A stretch of DNA of 64,000 nucleotides from Melieria omissa (lineage: Eukaryota; Arthropoda; Insecta; Diptera; Ulidiidae). Below the pieces are notes generated by a model. It saw only the letters and a program-made list of their open reading frames with translations, did no database searches and was not told the DNA's origin. Both the position numbers and the translations under genes were made by a program. How positions within the stretch are numbered: position 1 is the stretch's first letter; the number at the start of each line of letters is the position of its first letter. The stretch is taken from the NCBI GenBank assembly GCA_963971225.1, contig OZ020269.1:94329540-94393539 (forward strand), written 5' to 3'. Below, one piece after another: positions 44,271-56,373 of the stretch.

Positions 44271-45500
44271 AAAAAAACTGCCAATCGTTATCGTACTTGG
44301 TGTCTATGTGTGTCAGTCGAACCTGTTTTCCTCGAAGGGGTCTTCCCCCCAGTTAAGCGGCTTTAAAGTTTTTTCTGCGTGTTTTGTACTTTTTGCGGTG
44401 ACAAAATTTTAATGTCTCTCCAATACGCCAACACTGAAACTTGTTTTGCGTCTTATGCGAAAAAAAACACAAACCAAAAACGCACAAGAAACGAAGGAAA
44501 CGCACAAAATATTAAATGTCACGCTGCGCCGATTCGCCGATTTTATGAGATCATAATGAAAGCAAAAAGTGCACGAAAAAAGTGTTGCAATTTATTTTCT
44601 TATTTTGCTCTTTGCGCCTCTGCCATTTTTCTTCTTTTTTCATATTCATTTTTTTTTGTATTTTGTATTTGTATTTTGTTTTTGTACAGAAAATTGTTCG
44701 CGCGGCCAAAATGTGTGTGTCCATAGATATATATTTCACAAGATCATTTGAAGTTTATGCAAATATTGCGCGAGGCAGCCGAAATCCGATGGCAACGAGT
44801 GGCAGGAGGCGAACCAGCGAACAGCAGAACTCGGAAAATTGTCGGTGATGTTTTGAAACATGTGCGCGTCTAAAAATAAGACGCGGCCATTTCGGTGCCG
44901 CGTCGACGAACGGAAACCGCGACGGCAAGGAAAAGCGTACGGCGGCGCAGCGCTTCGATGTGTTGGTGCATTTTGGAAAGCGCAGCGCCCAGGAACGAAA
45001 TGTGTGTGTGTGTTGTTGCTTTTCGAGTGAAAAGCCGAACCGAAATAAAAGTATTAAAAATACCGCAGCGATTTATGAGTGTGCTGCCGCTTTCGGCGGT
45101 GGCAGCGTCGGGTTAAGGGGGCCGGGGGGCGGCTGTGTGCGGCTGTGAATGTGGGCGCGCGCATTCAAGAATTTCGTTTCGCTGTGCTCTCGTATTCAGG
45201 CATCGTTTTGTTGTTATTGTTGTTGATTTTTGAATTTCCATTTATTTTTGGGGGTCAGTGCGGGTGCGTGCGGATGCAGATAAACGTGTTAAAGTGAGTT
45301 TTTCCCAACAACGAAAATTCATTTGGTGAAAATTGAAATGAGTTTATTTTTAGTGTATTTTTGTATTTAGAATAATCCGTATGATTGCTTGTGTGCGTGT
45401 GAGGTATATGAATCAAATGTAAAGTGTGTATGGAGGAGAGTGCAAGAAAAGAGAAATGACAGAACGCAGAGCAGACGGCCGACACGGCATTTCATAATCG
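44271..45500. other. CpG-rich island, candidate regulatory region
   Basis: The stretch 44760-45260 is among the most GC-rich and CpG-rich in the window, for example GGTGCCGCGTCGACG near 44896 and GGGGGCCGGGGGGCGG near 45117-45132. Plus-strand open frames here (44895-45116 and others) are arginine-rich and overlap each other; none has a recognisable domain. No transposon protein was seen. Promoter or enhancer function is inference from composition only. Confidence 0.4.
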
Positions 45501-46150
45501 TTGCAATCGTTGTATAATTTTTTCAAAATCCCTTCAAAATGTCAAGTGTTTGGGTGGGTTTTTGAGAAACTGTTCAGTAAATTTAAAGTTCATTATTTGC
45601 AAAAATTCATGATTACAAAATAATAAAATAGATATTTCAAATACAAATTAAACTAATGGATTTATTCCTTAAAAACTGGAAAAAAATTCAATTTAAAGGT
45701 TTTGTTTATTTTGAAAAACTGTCCAATTAATTTAAAGTTTATTATTTCCAAAAATTCATGATTACAAAACAGTTAAATATTTGAAAAACTTTCAAATGTT
45801 TAATTCCTTAAAACTGAAAAAAAAAAATTCCATTTAATATTTTTCTTTTGTAAAATCTGTTTAGTAAATTTAAAGCTCATTATTTGTGAAAATTCTTGAT
45901 TGCAAAACAATAAAAATAATTTTACAAAAACAAATTAAGTTTAAGTTAAGGATTTATTGCTTAAAAACAAATTGAGTTTAAATTCTTAGAAAATCCATTG
46001 TTTATAAAGTTCAATTAAAGTATCTCTGCATTTTTATTCGTCACAAAAAAAATTTTCAATAATTAAAAAAAAATATATACTATTTTTCATCAAAAGTAAA
46101 TAAAGTAAAAAAATGTAAAGTATCTCTTCATAAAAACAATATATAAAAAA
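45501..46150. repeat. Degenerate tandem repeat, about 140 bp period
   Basis: The word CATTATTTGCAAAAATTCATGATT, shortened or altered in later copies, begins near 45590, 45729 and 45877 and is preceded by TAATTTAAAGTT and followed by ACAAAACANTTAAAT. AT-rich and non-coding. Confidence 0.7.
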
Positions 46151-47150
46151 ATTTTTACTTAATTTCAACTATTAAACTTTCCACTAAAGATAAAGAAAGA
46201 CAGTTTTTTAAGTATTAAGTTCAAAGTTTAGTCAAGTCAATCTTAAATATTTTATTGTTTTCAAACATGAAATCAAAGTCACCAATAATTTTAGTTGTTT
46301 AGTAAAAAACTTTAAGAGTAAAACATTAAATATAAAATATGTTTATCCTTAATTTTAACCGTTAAACTTTCCAACCAAGATGTCAACACGTCTAAATAAC
46401 TAAAAGATACAAAGTTTCATGTTAAATTATTGTTAAATATTTTATTGTTTTCAAACATAAAATCAAAGTCACGAAAAAATTTTGTTTTCATTGTGAAAAA
46501 ATTTAAAAAATAAGAAATATATTTTGTCTTTTTTAACTGTTAAATTTTCCACCAAAGCTGTCAACAGTTACGGACTAAAATCAAAGTCCCCTTTCAGTTT
46601 TACTTTTTTTTAGTGGAAAAATACAAAAATTATAAAAAACGTAGTAGGTAAATTATTATTTTTGATAATTTTTTCTTAAAAAAATAAAAAATTAAAATCT
46701 TAAAAACTGATTAAAAAATAAATTTTCAATTTAAACTTATTTATTTTAAGAAATTTCATCGTTTTCAAAGTAAAATCAAAGTCCAAATACATTTCAATTT
46801 TTTTAGTGACAAAAATTTACTGTCATATACATTTTTTTAAAATTTTAACCATGATTTTAACCATGATTCGTTCCTTTAAATATGTCAAAAATTATCAAAA
46901 ACTGAACAAAATAAAATTTTTATTATAAAAGGTATTCTAAAAAATTCCATTTTTTTTTTTTAAGCAAAGTCAAAGTCCCCATAAAATTTTTATTTGTTGA
47001 CTGAAAAAATTTAATAATTTAACTAACAGTTTTTAATTTTTAACTATGAAACTTTCCTTTCAAAATGACAAAAAGTCATAAAAACGGCAAAAACAATTTA
47101 AGGTTTTTATTTATTCTTAGAAATTGTTTTGTTTTATTCTGAGAAATGTT
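46151..47150. repeat. Degenerate tandem repeat, about 130-210 bp period, five or six copies
   Basis: AAATCAAAGTCNCC starts near 46269, 46452, 46579, 46791 and 46970. Each copy has TTTAACNNTTAAACTTTCCANC before it and TTTTATTGTTTTCAAA in several copies. AT content is very high. No coding potential. Confidence 0.75.
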
Positions 47151-47219
47151 TTTTTTAATTAAATATGTAAAATACAATGTTTTGTTTAATTTTTGTTAAA
47201 TCAGGAGAAGTATAGCAGA

Positions 47220-47470
47220 GAATCAGAACTTCCACTCGGACACTGTTGGGTTTGTTGTGATTCCCTTCATTTTGAATCCGGTCCCCTTTCTTATTTGTTC
47301 GGTCCAATGTGATTCTTTTCACTTTGGATCCGGTCTCCTTCCTTATCTGTAGGGTTCCCTTTGGGGTATTGTGATCTTCTTCATTTTCAATCTAGTATTC
47401 TTTCTTATTTGTTGGCTCCATTGTGATTCGTTTCATTTTTGATTCGATGTCCTTCTATCTGTATGAGCAC
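47220..47470. repeat. Four tandem copies of a 52-70 bp unit
   Basis: TGTGATTCNTTTCATTTTGAATCCGGT-like units start near 47257, 47310, 47379 and 47430, each followed by CTTTCTTATTTGTNGG. The copies are recent enough to align by eye. Non-coding. Confidence 0.85.
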
Positions 47471-47870
47471 AAATATTTCTGCATTTTGCAATAAACCATT
47501 CTCTGTCTTCCAACATTTTTCCAAAAATTATCATAATTATTATTGTCTCTCAAAATTTTTCCAAAAATTATTCGACTTTAAATTTGATTGAATTGCTTTG
47601 TCCCCAACTTACTTTGGGAGCGGCATTTCTTGTCACTGCTCTTCTTTAACTTCTTTGCTGCTGCACCTTAAATTCAATTCATTTATTTACATTAATTTGA
47701 ACTCTGACTGCAAGATGAAAATTATTGACCTTTCAAACACACCGCCGCATCAATATTGCTTGCTCTGTCTTTCTTATTCTCTTTTACTCTGTTCGATTCA
47801 ACATTCGGTTTTTCGCTGCGACTTTGGGTCTTTCAATCGGCCTTTGATGTATTAACTGATTTGCGTCTTT
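47471..47870. other. Spacer with a short duplication
   Basis: ATTTTTCCAAAAATTAT occurs at about 47513 and 47557. No gene is supported; a frame at 47598-47855 is unremarkable. Confidence 0.4.
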
Positions 47871-49100
47871 AGATGAAAAATGTTGTGTTGATGGTTGTCG
47901 CATTTTTTGCTCTCTCACTCTTGCACCGCTCTGGGCTGTTTTTATTGATTCATTGCCATTTTTTTTTCGTTTGTTAATTGAGCTAAGGGAATATTTAAGT
48001 CAAGATTTGCTTAACAATTTACAAGCAAGAAACATGGATTTTCTTGGATAGCTGAAGAGATGCAACGGCACTGATACGGCAGTGTTGCTTGTTTGATGTT
48101 TGCTGATGAGTTGTAAGAAGAGATTTGTAAGAAGTGCCTTTAGTCATCATCAATCATCTTCATCATGATTAAAGTCATGAAAGTGTTTAGCTTGAATTTC
48201 TTTACTTTAATCAATGCTGTTGTTGACAACCTCAGAATTGCTCTCAAGTTTTGGTTTGGGAAGGTACACATTTCAACTTTAAGTTCAATTTTCAGTGGCT
48301 CAATATTTCCCTAAACAGTTTTTTAATAGTTACTTCAAGTGCCAAGTTTTTCGCATCATTTCACTGACAGCAACGTATTCCCAACTGTTGGTGTCCATCA
48401 CAACTACTGAAAAAGTTTGATCACTTAAAACGTCGCCATGCTTCAAATAGAAACAATACGCCGAAAGTGAAAACATTTTGACATTCAATTTATTTGGGCA
48501 GGTCAGGCCAGTGTTAACAGTCACATGCAGGTTTTAACTTGTTTCGGAAAAAATATATTGAAAATAAAATATGTTAAAAACTCGAATTTGTAATCAAACG
48601 TGGTCCAACTAAAGTGGAAAATATTTACACACTTCATTTGCGCAGACGTGCGATGCTAATGAACAACGTATTGTTGTTGTTGCTTAGTAATAAAATTACC
48701 ATTAAAGCAACTTGAGGAGAAGGTGGAGTAGAGCGAAGAAGTTGAGCTGAGCTGAATTAAAACAGTCGAACCTATGAAAGTGTGGCGCTATGAAGTGAGC
48801 ACAACTAGAAGAGAAACGTTTATAGAGAGAAGATCGTTATAGTAAGTCAGAGAGAGAGAGAGATTATGGAGAGAATGATGGGACTGGGCGCATCGCTGGT
48901 TGCGCCGCTGCCAATTGGCATCAATTGAAAACCAAAATTGACATTTTGACCTTTTTTTTTATTGTCGGCCGCTTGCTGGACGTAACCTTCAACAATAGTA
49001 TTAGCTATGCATTGTTGTTGTTGTTGTTGTAGCGGAATAAAAGCTTAGCGGTGTTGACGATTTTGTAGTTTGAAGGTAAACCTTTGGAGTTTCTAAAACT
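47871..49100. other. Balanced island with TTG and GA tracts
   Basis: TTG tracts near 48671-48682 and 49013-49030, and a GA tract at about 48849-48864. No gene or transposon protein was seen. Confidence 0.4.
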
Positions 49101-49660
49101 GGAAAGATGAGCTAAAAACTAATTATTTAAATTGAGTTACTTAAATTATAAACTAATTGATAGACTAGTAATTGATTAATAATGATTGATAATAAATGAT
49201 TGTTAATGAAAAAATTGCTGCACACTTTGAAGAAAAAAGAAAAAAAATAAAATGTTATCAATGACTTTACCCATTTTTGATCAACGTCATAAAATTCAGA
49301 GAATTGGTTTTGGAACTAATTTGAAAAGCTGAAACTAAAGCTGATTTTAATTTAATTGAACTCAAAATTTAATTTAAGTTGTTTTAATTAAAATTTAAGC
49401 TTTTCAAATTCGGTGAATGGAATATGAGTGGAATTGATTTTATTGATCCCATTGTTGAATCACTAAAAACATTGAAACTTTTAAGTATACAGACAAGTTT
49501 TTCAGCAATTTTCTCTTGTCAAATCAATGCCTCTGAAGACCTTACAATATTTGCATGCAATTTCTCATTGGAAACCAATGATTCCATTAATATTTATACA
49601 GAACTCATAGAGAATAGGAAAGGAAGTCTAAAAGACGCTAATACTGTTTCGAGTAGCAAA
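49101..49660. other. AT-rich sequence, one unassigned short frame
   Basis: The plus-strand frame 49424-49696 has mixed composition but no motif I know, and its end runs into a duplicated repeat. Not called as a gene. Confidence 0.35.
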
Positions 49661-49664
49661 CAAA

Positions 49665-50125
49665 TAGTTCGAACCAATAAACCAAAATGTGTGTAAGGTC
49701 CAAAAAAGTCGGAAATAGTCTAACAAAATCGAACAATTATAGTTCACAGAGGAAGATAAAGCTAAATAAACTCTAAGAAAGGGGCAAAAATATCCGAACT
49801 ACAGTCGTGTCTGGGTATAGTGAACCCCCTATATAGTGAACACCCAAATTTTGACATCGAGCCACTAAATATAGAAAAAAAATTTCAAGCAAAAAACAAA
49901 AAGTGTATTTTGAGCAAATAAAACGAGTTTTTGAACAAAAATGTTAACCTTGATATAGAGAACAACCTCAATACAGTGAACAGGCCTTGCAGTAATTAGT
50001 TCACTATATCCAGACTTCACTGTAGTTCCAACCAATAAACCAAAATATGTGCAAGGTACAAAAAAGTCTGAAAAAATCTAATAATATCGAACAATTACAG
50101 TTCACAGAGGGAGATACACAAATAA
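49665..50125. repeat. Direct duplication, period 358 bp
   Basis: The segment ACCAATAAACCAAAATNTGT...GAACAATTANAGTTCACAGAGG occurs at 49673-49755 and again at 50031-50113, with a few substitutions. The pogo-type MITE at 49802-50022 lies in the interval between the two copies, so it is part of the duplicated period or inserted into one copy. Confidence 0.85.
49802..50022. mobile_element. 221-bp pogo-type MITE with TA target duplication
   Basis: The left end CAGTCGTGTCTGGGTATAGT and the reverse complement of the right end, CAGTGAAGTCTGGATATAGT, agree over 24 bp with about four mismatches and both continue GAAC. TA flanks both ends (49800-49801 and 50023-50024). CAGT...TATAGTGAAC ends with TA duplication are typical of pogo/Tigger-group Tc1/mariner elements. 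The AT-rich interior has no transposase. Confidence 0.85.
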
Positions 50126-50252
50126 ATTCGAGTAGTAGAGTAGAGAGTAGAGAAATAAATAACCCAAAACACGATTGAAAGTAATTATAACAATGAAAAA
50201 TTCTTCAGTTCTTGAAAAACAAACCAAATCGATTCGAATAAGAAATATTCCA

Positions 50253-50380
50253 GAGAATAAGAAAAGGTACACATTTTTATAAATACCAGAGAAAATTATC
50301 TGAAGTCATCCAGAAAGAGAATAAGAAAAGGTACACATTTTTATAAATATCAGAGAAAATTATCTGAAGTCATCAAGAAA
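50253..50380. repeat. Two adjacent copies of a 64-bp unit
   Basis: GAGAATAAGAAAAGGTACAC begins at 50253 and 50317. The two 64-bp copies differ at only about two positions, so this is a recent tandem duplication. Confidence 0.95.
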
Positions 50381-50517
50381 GGCGATATTTTATGTTCTCT
50401 CGTTCAGTCGAAGGCAATCAAGGGTGAAGATCATCATCAAGGTGGATCTTTTCGGAACGTAGAGGCCAAAGAAAAAGGTTTAAAGAATAACGAAGATTCC
50501 AAAGCTTTTGACTTATG

Positions 50518-51034
50518 GGCCAGTTACTCATGACATAACTTAGTTTTACTTGTCAGCTAGCACGACCTGGCATACCCGAAAGCTGTACAACTGGTTACCC
50601 GAGACATAGAACATAAACTTAGAACTTAACCGTAAACTTAGAAATCTGTTTCGTTTTGGTTTCTAAGTTTATGTTTACGGAAAACGCAAAAAATGTTGCC
50701 ACTCTCTTCGGAATGAATTGAAAAGTAAACAAATTAAAATAATTTGTAAAATATACAAAATGGATTGCAATTTTTATTAGTTTCGTAAATGTAATTATAA
50801 TTTTAGTCGTTGGATGCTCAAACATTTAATAATAGCAAGTAAAAAAATGTCGCGAAAAGTTTGAATTTGATTGTTCACGAGATGGAGAAATCGAAGTGGC
50901 AATATTGTCGCTCAGCTGATCAGCTGATTTTTAATTTTATGTTTACGGAAATAAAGTTTTGAATAATCGCTCAAATTTTCTAAGTTTATGTTTATGGTTA
51001 AGTTTATGTTCTGTGTCATGAGTAACTGGTCCAT
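50518..51034. mobile_element. MITE with nested inverted repeats, about 517 bp
   Basis: The left end GGGCCAGTTACTCATGACAT pairs with the right end, whose reverse complement reads GGACCAGTTACTCATGACAC. A second, longer inverted match begins at 50589: TGGTTACCCGAGACATAGAACATAAAC-type sequence pairs with the same right end for about 50 bp. A third partial repeat (CTAAGTTTATGTTTACGG near 50661) is also inverted. The structure suggests a short element whose left terminal repeat was duplicated. No protein is encoded and no target duplication is certain. Confidence 0.65.
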
Positions 51035-52480
51035 TACTAGGCATTGTGGACAGAAAAAAAGGCCGAAATCAAAGTCTAAATAGGAGAAGATGCAACTTGG
51101 TGGCCATTAATGGCCACACATAGGTCCTAATAGGGTCCTCAGTGATATCAGATATCAGATCAGAGTTCTTTATGAGTTAAAGTTGGAATACGATTGCTTT
51201 TGGCAAACTTTAGCAAACGCTTCACGCGTAGTATCGCCTCTTCATCTATTCCGGCAAACTCGTGTTGGCCCAAGATACCCAAGCTTTGTCTTGGGATTGC
51301 GAGGGCAGAAGAAGAAATTATACTCTAATGTGTCCAATGCTTCATAATTCTTGCACATTCTGCGATTTTTCATAACCTGTCAAAACCATCCTGTATGCAT
51401 GAGCCACTAATACGTCTAAGACGGTTCTATAGTCTTAATGTCCAGTTCAGTCAGATGCTCTTGCAGTTCGGCAGGTGCTTCGATTTCTCCACCTTGGCTC
51501 TGCCTTTCTTTTCAAGCTGTTCTCGAAGTCTCTGTTGTCTAAGTGTCTGATGTCTTAGTCTGCACCTTTAGGATCTGACACCACTCTTGGCAAGAATATG
51601 GAAGCGAAGAGTCGAAAACATTTCAATAGATCAATAGATGGAAATTTCTCGGGTCGCGTATTTTCGACAGCTTGCATGACCTTAGATCAGCCAATATAAG
51701 AGACCTCCTAGAATTTATACACGAATCAACCTGGTTTTATCTTTCAGTTTTGACATTGCAACTTTCGTGTAAAATCACAAAGGGCCCCTTCTGCGGCCTA
51801 AGTGGACCGTTCCCAGACAGCCACCATGACCTTAGCTAATGTGTTTGTTTAGTATATATATAAGTAGTAGACACAAAAGAGGACACGAAAAATTAAGTTT
51901 GATTTAACTCAACAAATTTGTAACTAAAGAGATATAGAAGTCTGAGAAAAAATGTTAAAATATTCCGAAACTTTCAAAGATTTCAAGAATATCTGAACTA
52001 AAAAGACCTCTAGAATTTTCCATAGACTTCTTGTTGGTTATGGATCTGAAACATTGTCCGAAAAATTCCTTGTTTTTGAGATTGTGAAGATTTTTTGGAG
52101 TCAGAACGAATCAGAAGGAATTCTATTCGTTTGAATCTTCAGTAATATTGCGAATTGAGAAATTTAATATTTTACTTTGTTTTAATTTATTATTAAAAAA
52201 AATTTCACTAATGAAATCCGCTGTCATTCTGAAATTTGTAAAAATTTTACATAGCCTTAGTAAAATATCCAACAAGCCCTACTTATATCAAGGACCTTAC
52301 TGAAGACCAGTCTAACCTGATGTATGGAAAGACCAACAAAACCTTTGTAAGTTTAGGAGAATCTCTTATTCGTCACCACTCTCTGCCCTAAGTAGAAAAG
52401 TAGACAGATTCATAGCCCCAATTTTTTGTGCGCTCCAAACAAATCATACTGAAAGCTATTTTCCATAGTCCACGAAATTT
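51035..52480. other. Unclassified sequence
   Basis: Contains a perfect 16-bp palindrome TGGCCATTAATGGCCA at 51101-51116. The part 51180-51600 read on the minus strand gives fragments such as TKLGYLGPTRVC that could be an old LINE tail, but stops are frequent and I do not call it. The rest is unremarkable. Confidence 0.3.
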
Positions 52481-53110
52481 TCGACATCACTAAAAATAAT
52501 AAAGACAAAAACAAAGGCGTTGAAATGCTCAACGAATGGGAGCGTTGAAAGCAAACAAGAAACAGTAGTCAAAAATTGCTCGATCCAGTATTCGAGTAAA
52601 ATTCGCCATGCGTTCTATAAATGTGTGTTATTAATAATTAAAAAACAAGAATCATATATATATAACAACAACATCGAACCAGCCAGTACAATAACAAAAA
52701 ACACACTCAAAACAGAATAACAATGAAAAAACACAAAATACAAAACATTAAACACAACACAAGTTATTTACAACAAAAAATCAACAACAAATATGAGAAC
52801 TACAAATACCTCAACAACAACAACAACACCAACAAAAACAATTACTAAGTACACTGCCGTCAAAGACGCCGGAGCACAAAATTCCAAATTTAAGATAAGC
52901 GACGGCAACAGCTCGAATAGCAACAACAACAAAAAGCACTACACTACAATAGCAACAACAGCGACGGGAGCAACAGCAGCCCCAACCTTTTCAAGTTTGC
53001 ACCAGCAACAACAACAACAACAACTACAACGGCAAGAACAACAACAACAAAATATAAATAAAACAAGAACAAAATAAAAAATCAACAAAACAATAACAAA
53101 AAGTCGGCAA
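52481..53110 (+). other. CAA-rich island, 5'UTR-like; low-complexity frame 52793-53077
   Basis: The plus strand is dominated by CAACAA, AACAAAA and ACAACA words. A 94-codon frame at 52793-53077 is Thr, Asn and Gln-rich with a run of seven glutamines. It might be an exon of a Gln-rich fly protein, but the same translation arises from CAA/ACA microsatellites. I found no convincing splice borders. Left as a candidate only. Confidence 0.3.
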
Positions 53111-53960
53111 GCAGCAACTGGAAAGTGTTGTTTCTTCCTCAACGCGCGGCCTGTTGTTCTTATGATTTTGTTGTAGTCATCGCGTGTGTGTGTGAAAAGA
53201 GTGCACACACACACTCACACATGATTTGCGCCGCTCAGCGAGTCGCTGCTGCTCACAAATACCGAAACAACTGCAGTCGTCCCCACCATTTCATTTCATT
53301 TCACCGCACCACATCGCACATCACATCACAACACATCACATGTGCCGAATCGAACGACGGACGCACCGATGTCTACTACATGGACCACCTCCTCCATCAG
53401 GCCCCCTTCTTCGCCAGTTGCTTGCAGCACTGACTGACTGCCGCATGCCGCAATTGCGGTTGCGAGCTGAGCGAAATTTTCAGCTTGAACTTTTCGCTGT
53501 CTTGTTTTAGTTGCCGCTTCTTCTCGTTGCTCGTTTCCTTTCTTTAACCCAAAAAAGGTTTAAGCCCGTCTCGACGCCAACCCATCGCTCTGGCGGTCCA
53601 TGGCAACACCGACCGACGACCGCCGAGTAGCAGCTAACTAAATGCCTGTACAGCTGCTGCTGCTGGTGCGCGTCGTAAGATGTCAGTCAGTCGGGCGTGC
53701 GATGCTGAGCGCGCTTAGCCGAAGAGATTAGCAACGCACAACTCGATACTCTCGACACTGCCAGAAGCAGTCGATTCGATTTGGCAGTCCGTTGATTATA
53801 AAAAAAATTAGCACACACATGATTGTGGGATATTCCAAAGATTTGATGTTGTTGTTGTTGTTGCGGTTGCCGGCATTGCTTAGCACCGGCGCACAAAACA
53901 CGTCATCCATCTCGTAGCGAGATGCCATCACCGAAATTCGCTGCTTAGTTTTCTTTATTT
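53111..53960. other. GC-richer island with CACATCACA repeats
   Basis: A CATCACATCACAACACATCACATG tract lies at about 53321-53341. TGACTGACTG (53434) and TCAGTCAGTCGGG (53682) resemble initiator-rich DNA. Several overlapping frames on both strands show no domain. Regulatory function is possible but unproven. Confidence 0.35.
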
Positions 53961-54440
53961 GTCGCTTGCGGCATATTGAGCTGAAAGATTTAATTTGAAA
54001 ATTTCAGGTCAACATTTTTTTACACACGAAATCAATTCTTTTCATTAGCACAATTTGAGTGATGATCTGCACGTTTGAGAAAATTTTTCCATAATTCGAT
54101 ACGGAAGAGACGTTTTCATAAAAATGAATAGAAATCTATTAAAGTTGATAGCAACTCCCCTTAATACTCTTTGAAGATGACAAAAAGTGTTTAATCAATG
54201 ATTTTTTTGTTTAGTATACAAACAATGAAATTAATCATCAATAAGTTGAGGTTTTTTTTAGGTCACTAAATACTTCGTGTGTTTCACAGTCAAAACCATT
54301 AGTTGCAGGCAGATCTGTAAGATATTTGTTTCAGTGGAACTCTCCAAAAACTATCTTTGAAAAGCTACTGAACGGAATTTACTTACTATGAACAGTTCAG
54401 ACAACTCGTTACCAAATTAAGGTCTGCCAAAGAACCTCAC
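53961..54440. other. AT-rich spacer, no gene seen
   Basis: Unique-looking AT-rich DNA ahead of the tandem repeat. Confidence 0.4.
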
Positions 54441-55100
54441 GGCTTTTCTTTTAGTCGCTTTCTTCCATTTACCCCACTGGACTCCATGTTTTGACTGAAA
54501 AATCTCATATAGAGGCAATGAATACAAACGTTCAGACTCCTGATGGTTCCTTTAAGATAACTCAATATCTTCTGGCATATTACGAAAAGATTAAAAGAGC
54601 TTCCTCTCTACTGGATACTTTCAAACAAGTCACGGCTTTCCTCTTAGTCGCTTTGTTCCATCTACCGTATTGGACTCCGAAAGATTTCATATACAATGCC
54701 AAGAATGCCAAGACTCATGATGGTTCCTTTGGGATCACTCAATATCGTCATGTCCCTTACGAAGGGATTAAAAGTGTGGCTTTCTCCCATCTACCGCATT
54801 GGACTCCATGTTTTGACCGGAAAACCCTCATATAAAAGCAATTAATGGAAATGCACAGACTCATGAAAACGAAGCCCAGACTCATAACTATTCATTAAGG
54901 ATCACTCAATATCTTCATGTCCATTAAGAAGAGATAAGAAGGGCTTCCTCTACTTGATACTTCCAAACAATTCACAGTTTTCCTAGTAGTCGCTTTCTTC
55001 CATCTACTGCATTGGACTCCATGTTTTGACCGAAAGACCTTATATAAAAGCAATACGAACGAACAGTCTCATGAAAATGAAGCCCAGAATTATGACGGTT
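54441..55100. repeat. Degenerate tandem repeat, four copies, 130-215 bp apart
   Basis: CATCTACCGCATTGGACTCC and its variants occur near 54470, 54660, 54790 and 55010. Each is followed by ATGTTTTGACCGAAAAACC, CATATAAAAGCAAT and GACTCATGATGGTTCCTT, then CACTCAATATCTTCATGTCC. A frame at 54491-54835 spans two units and repeats its own peptide, so it is not a gene. The array abuts a LINE tail on the right. Confidence 0.85.
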
Positions 55101-55126
55101 CCTTAGGGACCATTAAATATCTTCGT

Positions 55127-55420
55127 ATCAGTCTCATCTCGCGCTTTTACTCGCTTACGGCGGTCATCAGAGGCCACTGGACCATAGGTCCACATGCGGA
55201 GAGGCTAAGCCCCTTCAATACCCACTGTAGGAGCTGTGGGAATTAAGAGGAGAAAGAAACACCTAATCACTCCCTTTGTCAGTGCCAAGCTTTGGCAAGA
55301 GCAAGATTTAAGTCTCTGGGGAAACACTTCCTTACTTGTTTGACCGATTGCTTGACAGTAAGTCTGGGGAACCTTCTTGGATATCTAAATTCTACCGGGT
55401 GGATTCAGTCATGCGACTAA
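55127..55420 (+). pseudogene. LINE C-terminal tail with zinc knuckle, one stop
   Basis: One plus-strand frame runs to TAA at 55418-55420 with a single internal TAA. It encodes LTAVIRGHWTIGPHAERL, then the knuckle CRSC...H...C with intact Cys and His positions (CRSCGN, stop, EEKETPNHSLCQC), ALARARFKSLG and finally LGYLNSTGW. This is the usual end of Jockey/LOA/I-group LINE polyproteins. The following sequence to about 55560 (GGTATCAAAACGGCGTCTATG) looks like the matching 3' untranslated region. Confidence 0.8.
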
Positions 55421-56290
55421 CCAGGCTTAGTTTCGGTGAGCATGTGGTATCAAAACGGCGTCTATGCGCTAATTGTGACTTGCAGAAGGACAACTGTGAG
55501 TCAGCCACTTCAACCAACCACAGTCTCAGTAATTTATTAGTTAAAGGTAGCTCTGCAAAGTGTTAGCTTTCGACAGACTAACTATTGAGCACCACTAACC
55601 AATTAAGAACCAACTTATATTCGTTAAAAAATGAAGTTTAACTCGCACCTGTGGGCGGTAGCTCCAAAAACCTATCTGAAGAACTGCGTTCAAAACCATG
55701 TCATAGAACTTATCGGGAACAGTAAAGCATCCAGCTTTATTGACTCCGTGGATCAGTGTTGAAACGTGACGTCCATGACTCAATTCAGCAGATACTTCTC
55801 GTTGTAAGCTGCTATGTTCAGGGCAGATGAGCAATCTTGGGTCTTTACGCTGGGTATTCCCCCGAGCAACCTGCTCAAACACAGCAGCTTATAAATTTCA
55901 CGTATATACAATGTTCCAACGTATTATGCATTATAGGACAAGTTTGTTTCTGGCTCGTACTTCGCAATTGTGAAATGGTCTCCTTACGAAAAATTTTCCC
56001 GGCACCTCCAATCTTTTTAGGTTAAAGTCAAGTGGCTAGTTCTTCCTTTCCCTAACTCCAGATTTGTGTACCCTTTCAGAACCAACGTAACGACTGGTAT
56101 CAATAGAGGTTTGCTTTTCAAGCTGACCATCGTTAAAAAAAAGCTATCAAATTAAGGCTCCCAAGAAAACCGTCTTTAAGACACCTCTTCTAGGTAAGCG
56201 TCTTGCAACAAAGACACGTCCTCTGTTTTTGTCGCCAAAACCAACTACCGCATCAAACTCCTTGTTTGTTCAGAGCTCAGAGTCCATCTG
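55421..56290. other. LINE 3' remnant then unclassified sequence
   Basis: The first ~140 bp are probably LINE 3'UTR. A minus-strand frame at 55595-55882 (95 codons) has balanced composition but no motif I can name. Nothing else is supported. Confidence 0.3.
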
Positions 56291-56373
56291 AGTAGCAAGT
56301 CCCAATCAGGGTTTGGGTTGTTTAAAGACATGGAAAAATCGACCAATAGATACACTGACTCGGAAATGTCTCC

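Noticed and set aside
51180..51600. Possible minus-strand LINE tail
   Set aside because: A few LINE-like residues appear but stops and frame changes are too frequent to support a call by eye.
54491..54835. 114-codon frame with internal peptide repeats
   Set aside because: It spans units of a degenerate tandem repeat, and other units of the same repeat are not open in this frame.
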